From assembly GCA_030633185.1 (NCBI GenBank), contig DAOVTG010000103.1:1-8327 (forward strand): a DNA stretch of 8,327 bases, given 5' to 3'. The translations under genes were made by a program, and so were the position numbers. A model generated the notes under the pieces. That model did no database searches. It worked only from the letters and a program-made list of their open reading frames with translations, and had not been told where the DNA came from. Below are positions 5,729 through 8,327 of the stretch, piece by piece. This DNA is from Deltaproteobacteria bacterium. GTDB lineage: Bacteria > Desulfobacterota > Anaeroferrophillalia > Anaeroferrophillales > Tharpellaceae. Positions within the stretch are counted from its first letter, which is position 1; every line of letters begins with the position of its first letter.

Positions 5729-6489
5729 CCCTTTTCCTTCCTTCTCTCTTCACGCTTATCGGTCAGCAATCCGGGTTTGTACTCTTTTACCATCTCCTCT
5801 TCAATCCATTTACAAGAGGTTACCGGATCCATCTTCCAGTTAGTCGGACAGGCTGAAAGGACTTCAACAATCGAATATCCCAAGCCATCCACCTGGGTCT
5901 GAAAAGCGTTACGAATCGCTTTTTTAGTCTTCCGGATACCGGCCGGAGTGGCAACTGAAACGCGCTCTGCGTAAGTAACCCCGGGGAACTCCGCAACTAC
6001 ATCAGTAATATGCAGGGGATAACCGTCAACATCAGGATTCCGCCCGGCCGGTGAAGTCGTGGTACTCTGACCGATAAGTGAAGTTGGTGCCATCTGTCCG
6101 CCGGTCATACCGTAGACGGCATTATTGATAAAAACCACGCAGATATTCTCACCGCGATTGGCCGAATGGATAGTCTCCGCCGTACCAATCGCCGAAAGAT
6201 CACCATCACCCTGGTAACTGATCACAAAAAGTTTAGGATTGGCCCGTTTGGCTCCGGTCGCAATTGCCGTACCCCGGCCATGAGCCGACTCAATAACATC
6301 AAAGTCAAAATAACGGTAGGCCAGAACCGCGCAACCAGCCGGGCAAACAAGATATGCCTGTTTACCAAGATCCATCTCTTCTAGCAGTTCAGCAACGATA
6401 CGATGAACAATACCATGCCCGCATCCTGGACAGTAGTGGGTGACCACATCCTGCTTATAATATTTCGGCCATTTATTAACAAGTTCCAT
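5725..6489 (-). CDS. 2-oxoacid:ferredoxin oxidoreductase, beta subunit, thiamine-diphosphate binding (VOR/KOR type)
   Basis: This 254-residue subunit binds thiamine diphosphate and the proximal [4Fe-4S] cluster. From the ATG at 6489, it shows CPGCGHG (Cys20, Cys23), a second Cys pair in VCPAGC (49, 53), HGRG and a downstream Cys in LSACPTNW. These are the candidate cluster ligands. The TPP motif is GDGDLSAIG followed by the metal/cofactor segment NNAVYGMTGGQ. It lacks the long fused domains of one-chain pyruvate oxidoreductases, as expected for the multi-subunit VOR/KOR class. The ATG at 6489 is chosen over the TTG at 6495 because AAAGG lies eight bases upstream of the former. It starts 11 bp after the alpha stop and overlaps gamma by 4 bp. 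The 2-oxoacid substrate cannot be decided from the motifs. Confidence 0.93.
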   Translation of the reverse strand: MELVNKWPKYYKQDVVTHYCPGCGHGIVHRIVAELLEEMDLGKQAYLVCPAGCAVLAYRYFDFDVIESAHGRGTAIATGAKRANPKLFVISYQGDGDLSAIGTAETIHSANRGENICVVFINNAVYGMTGGQMAPTSLIGQSTTTSPAGRNPDVDGYPLHITDVVAEFPGVTYAERVSVATPAGIRKTKKAIRNAFQTQVDGLGYSIVEVLSACPTNWKMDPVTSCKWIEEEMVKEYKPGLLTDKREERRKEKG

Positions 6490-6497
6490 ACACAATA

Positions 6498-6502
6498 CCT
6501 TT
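6498..6502 (-). promoter_or_regulatory. Ribosome binding site fixing the ATG start of the beta subunit
   Basis: AAAGG on the minus strand lies eight bases before ATG 6489, but only two before the in-frame TTG at 6495. The ATG is therefore the better start. The site overlaps the alpha-subunit stop codon region. Confidence 0.65.
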
Positions 6503-7562
6503 ATTTTTGCATTCGTCGATAATAGCGATGGATAACCCGGGAAAACTCTATCGGTGTCGGAATAACTCCTCCGGGACGACCATGAAAAGAGAGTTCGGTC
6601 TGTAAGCCATCGAGGGCCATCTTCACATCTTCAACCATCTGACCGGTACTCATCTCGAAAACCAGGAAATGTTTAACCTGACGAGCAACCTTCTGTAAAA
6701 TTTTATCCGGAAAAGGAAAAAGGGTAATAGGTCGAACCATGCCGACTTTAAGCCCATCTTTTCGAGCCCGTTTAATGGCCCCCTTGGCAATCCTGGCAGT
6801 CGTACCATAAGCGACGACAACGAAATCGGCATCTTCCATCATATAGAGCTCATAAAGCGTCTCTTTCTCCGCCATCTCTCTATATTTACGCACCAATTTC
6901 CAGTTATGCCGCTCCATCTCCAGACTATCAAGAATCAAGGATGCATGGTAACGGCTCGCACCATCGCCGCGCCCTTTCAAAGCCCAGGGTTTCTCGGGTA
7001 GACCGGTAATTGGTTCGGGAAAAACAACCGGCTCTTTCATCTGACCCATCATGCCGTCACCAAGTAATAGAATCGGGGTTCGATACTTGTCCGCCAAATC
7101 GAAGGCCTTGACCGTCAAATCGGCAAGCTCCTGAACCGATGCCGGAGCCAGAACCGGAGTCCGGTAATCCCCATGACCGCCACCTCGAGTCGCTTGAAAA
7201 TAGTCACCCTGGGCCGGAGCTATATTACCAAGACCGGGGCCGCCGCGCATCATGTTGACAACCACCGCCGGAAACTCAAAACCGGACAGAAAAGAGAGAC
7301 CTTCCTGTTTAAGACTAACCCCGGGACTCGAAGATGAAGTCAGCACCCGGGTACCGACAGAGGCTGCACCAATCACCATATTGATGGCTGCCGTCTCACT
7401 TTCCGATTGGAGAAAGACACCACCAACCTTGCGCATATTAGCCGCCATATACTCGCCCAATTCATTCTGGGGAGTAATCGGATAACCAAAATAACATCTA
7501 CAACCCGCCCGAATCGCCGCTTCGGCGATACAATGGTTGCCGCTCGTAAAAACTTTATCCAC
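6501..7562 (-). CDS. vorB: 2-oxoacid:ferredoxin oxidoreductase, alpha subunit (VorB-like; 2-oxoisovalerate or 2-oxoglutarate)
   Basis: This 353-residue subunit carries the pyrimidine-binding and domain II parts of the pyruvate:ferredoxin oxidoreductase fold. Visible marks are YFGYPITPQNELGEY (YPITP at 27-31), LQSESETAAINMVIGA with the glutamate expected to activate thiamine, SSSSPGVSLKQEG, and a C-terminal transketolase-like region (VVAYGTTARIAK, VRPITLFPFP). Length and motifs fit the group usually annotated VorB/KorA in anaerobes. That group converts 3-methyl-2-oxobutanoate (or another 2-oxoacid), CoA and oxidised ferredoxin to acyl-CoA, CO2 and reduced ferredoxin. Substrate assignment within the family is uncertain. 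The start is GTG, overlapping the ferredoxin stop by 8 bp, with AGAGG a few bases upstream, so the two are translationally coupled. Confidence 0.9.
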   Translation of the reverse strand: MDKVFTSGNHCIAEAAIRAGCRCYFGYPITPQNELGEYMAANMRKVGGVFLQSESETAAINMVIGAASVGTRVLTSSSSPGVSLKQEGLSFLSGFEFPAVVVNMMRGGPGLGNIAPAQGDYFQATRGGGHGDYRTPVLAPASVQELADLTVKAFDLADKYRTPILLLGDGMMGQMKEPVVFPEPITGLPEKPWALKGRGDGASRYHASLILDSLEMERHNWKLVRKYREMAEKETLYELYMMEDADFVVVAYGTTARIAKGAIKRARKDGLKVGMVRPITLFPFPDKILQKVARQVKHFLVFEMSTGQMVEDVKMALDGLQTELSFHGRPGGVIPTPIEFSRVIHRYYRRMQK

Positions 7563-7779
7563 TATACACCTCTATCGCCAGATCAGGGCACACTTGAGTA
7601 CATACCATGCAACCGACACAAGCCTCCGGCTTGACCGGCTCGGCCGGATTATAACCCATACGATTGAGTTTTGCGGAAGCCCCTAAGACCTCTTTTTTAC
7701 AAAACTCTATACATAAACCGCAACCCTTACAAAAATCACGGCGCACCTTGACTGTATAAACCTTATCTTTTTTACTCAT
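7555..7779 (-). CDS. 2x[4Fe-4S] ferredoxin subunit of the 2-oxoacid oxidoreductase (VorD/KorD-like)
   Basis: This 74-residue protein has two complete [4Fe-4S] motifs, CKGCGLCIEFC (Cys17, 20, 23, 27) and CVGCMVCTQVCP (Cys54, 57, 60, 64). It is the delta subunit that takes electrons from the catalytic subunits to free ferredoxin. It is the first gene of the leftward operon and overlaps vorB by 8 bp. I place the start at ATG 7779 (MSKKDKVYTVKV), which gives the usual family length of about 70-75. A longer form from ATG 7821 would add 14 residues of no family resemblance and has no clear ribosome binding site. The chosen start has only a weak purine stretch (GTGGA) upstream, so the choice is not certain. 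Confidence 0.88.
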   Translation of the reverse strand: MSKKDKVYTVKVRRDFCKGCGLCIEFCKKEVLGASAKLNRMGYNPAEPVKPEACVGCMVCTQVCPDLAIEVYSG

Positions 7780-7947
7780 CTTCAATATTCCACTCTCGGA
7801 CTCAAAAGTCGAAAGAACCATTCTAACTTAAGATCCAACAATTAATAATTTAATCGCCGGAGATGAAAGGAGACCCTGTTAACAAAAGGGGTAGAAAAAT
7901 TCAAGCTTTATTTATTCCCAAGCGGAATTTTAAATGCCACAGACAAA
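7780..7947 (-). other. Leader and presumed promoter region of the oxidoreductase operon
   Basis: These 168 bp hold no convincing gene beyond the possible 14-residue extension of the ferredoxin. Because a terminator lies directly upstream, the promoter for the leftward operon should be here. On the minus strand TTGAAT (7904-7899) and TAACAG (7881-7876), 17 bp apart, give only a poor match, and no clear sigma54 element is present. I saw no riboswitch-like fold, but folding was not computed. Confidence 0.4.
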
Positions 7948-7974
7948 AAAACCGAGCCTTGAAAGCTCGGTTTT
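7948..7974. terminator. Bidirectional rho-independent terminator upstream of the operon
   Basis: A 10-bp perfect stem, AAAACCGAGC against GCTCGGTTTT, with a 7-base loop. On the minus strand it is followed by an unbroken T run, on the plus strand by four Ts. It would stop leftward read-through from the right side before the oxidoreductase operon. Confidence 0.85.
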
Positions 7975-8045
7975 ATGCCACTTTTTTCGACACCATCATC
8001 AAACACCCTAATCTAGTGTCACCATAGTTTTCATCACCTGAACAC

Positions 8046-8078
8046 AAAAAAGCCCGGAAATCATCACCGGGCTTTTTT
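8046..8078. terminator. Second bidirectional rho-independent terminator
   Basis: GCCCGG (8052-8057) pairs with CCGGGC (8067-8072) around a 9-base loop, with six As before and six Ts after, so it works in either direction. It lies about 70 bp from the first terminator. The sequence between the two holds no credible gene. Confidence 0.88.
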
Positions 8079-8111
8079 GTCTCACAAGATTATTAACCTT
8101 AAAATCATTTT

Positions 8112-8263
8112 GTAACTATTCAGGTACCCACCATAAAGCCATAATAAATGGCGGCGAACATTGCTTCGCCCTCATAAACGGGGTCAAAGCTGGGGTGCTG
8201 ACGCACCTTATGCCAGCAATGACCCCAATCCCGACAGTTTGCAAACGGCATCTGAATAGTTAC
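8112..8263. repeat. Structured inverted-repeat element E, candidate second MITE or folded RNA element
   Basis: The 152-bp unit is bounded by perfect 12-bp inverted repeats, GTAACTATTCAG (8112-8123) and CTGAATAGTTAC (8252-8263). The similarity extends to about 17 bp with two mismatches. Inside are two hairpins. The first is GGCGAA/TTCGCC (8153-8158, 8165-8170). The second is a compound stem, GGGGTCA/TGACCCC (8180-8186, 8220-8226), with a symmetric AA/AA internal loop, then GCTGG/CCAGC and GGTGC/GCACC closed by TGAC. The sequence is unrelated to elements A-D and has no open frame of note. No clear target duplication was seen. Confidence 0.65.
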
Positions 8264-8327
8264 TTAATTTCTTGAATTGATCATATTAATTGTGATCTTG
8301 TTAAACTCTATGCCACTGTATCCAGCC
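8264..8327 (-). CDS. Possible C-terminal 20 codons of a gene entering from the right
   Basis: On the minus strand one frame is open from the window edge to TAA at 8266-8264 and reads AGYSGIEFNKITINMINSRN. It ends exactly beside element E, and two terminators in the right direction lie downstream, which fits the end of a leftward transcription unit. Twenty codons are too few to establish coding, and no family is recognised. An imperfect palindrome, GATCATA-TTAAT-TGTGATC (8279-8297), lies in the same stretch and could instead be a regulatory site. Confidence 0.25.
   Translation of the reverse strand, partial: AGYSGIEFNKITINMINSRN

Noticed and set aside
7780..7821. N-terminal extension of the ferredoxin to ATG 7821
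   Set aside because: The 14 extra residues do not resemble the family, and no ribosome binding site lies at proper spacing. The shorter form matches the usual length.
7910..7940. Sigma54-type promoter suggested by TGGCA...GC on the minus strand
   Set aside because: The distance between the GG and GC elements is about three bases too long for a -24/-12 promoter.
7975..8045. Nine-codon minus-strand frame MKTMVTLD between the two terminators
   Set aside because: It is very short, without a convincing ribosome binding site or promoter. Nothing supports translation.
8112..8327. Integron attC-like site, prompted by GTTAAAC at 8300-8306 and the folded element E
   Set aside because: The partner core site and the characteristic L/R box spacing are absent. 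E is better described by its own 12-bp terminal repeats.

Overview
The window looks like a chromosomal segment of an anaerobic bacterium, most likely a sulfate-reducing or related member of Desulfobacterota (former Deltaproteobacteria). The basis is a four-subunit ferredoxin-dependent 2-oxoacid oxidoreductase with an ACT-domain protein, an LL-diaminopimelate aminotransferase of the type common in that group, a multi-PAS hybrid histidine kinase, and several copies of a short palindromic mobile element. This assignment is inference; there is no rRNA or other phylogenetic marker.

Layout, left to right. (1) 2-226, minus: a fragment of a CRISPR-associated CARF-type protein (TM1812/Csx2, Cas_DxTHG family) that runs off the left edge. 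It lacks the usual N-terminal part and stops next to repeat element A (241-390). (2) 391-529: a short AT-rich regulatory stretch with a good sigma70-like promoter, a perfect 15-bp palindrome and a solitary element end (D). (3) 530-2413, plus: a hybrid histidine kinase (PAS-PAS-HisKA-HATPase-receiver) whose last three residues and stop codon lie inside repeat element B (2401-2551). (4) 2569-7779, minus: one leftward gene series. In transcription order it is a 2x[4Fe-4S] ferredoxin, then alpha, beta and gamma subunits of a VOR/KOR-type 2-oxoacid:ferredoxin oxidoreductase, a tandem ACT-domain protein, repeat element C (4599-4747), dapL, and an exported protein of unknown function. (5) 7780-8327: no convincing complete gene. 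It holds the operon leader, two bidirectional terminators, a second structured inverted-repeat element (E, 8112-8263) and possibly the last 20 codons of a gene entering from the right.

How the genes may work together. Ferredoxin, alpha, beta and gamma form one enzyme that oxidatively decarboxylates a 2-oxoacid to an acyl-CoA and reduces ferredoxin. The ACT protein is likely an amino-acid sensor for this pathway. DapL either makes LL-diaminopimelate for lysine and peptidoglycan or, given the context, may supply a 2-oxoacid to the oxidoreductase. The kinase has no response-regulator partner in the window.

The most unusual content is the repeat family. A, B and C are elements of about 150 bp with a long internal palindrome. 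B and C are flanked by short AT-rich direct repeats (AAATATT and AATATT), and one element end carries stop codons in all three frames. B appears to have given the kinase its present stop codon. C sits inside the operon without changing the stop of the ACT gene. A lacks a target duplication and borders the broken CARF gene.
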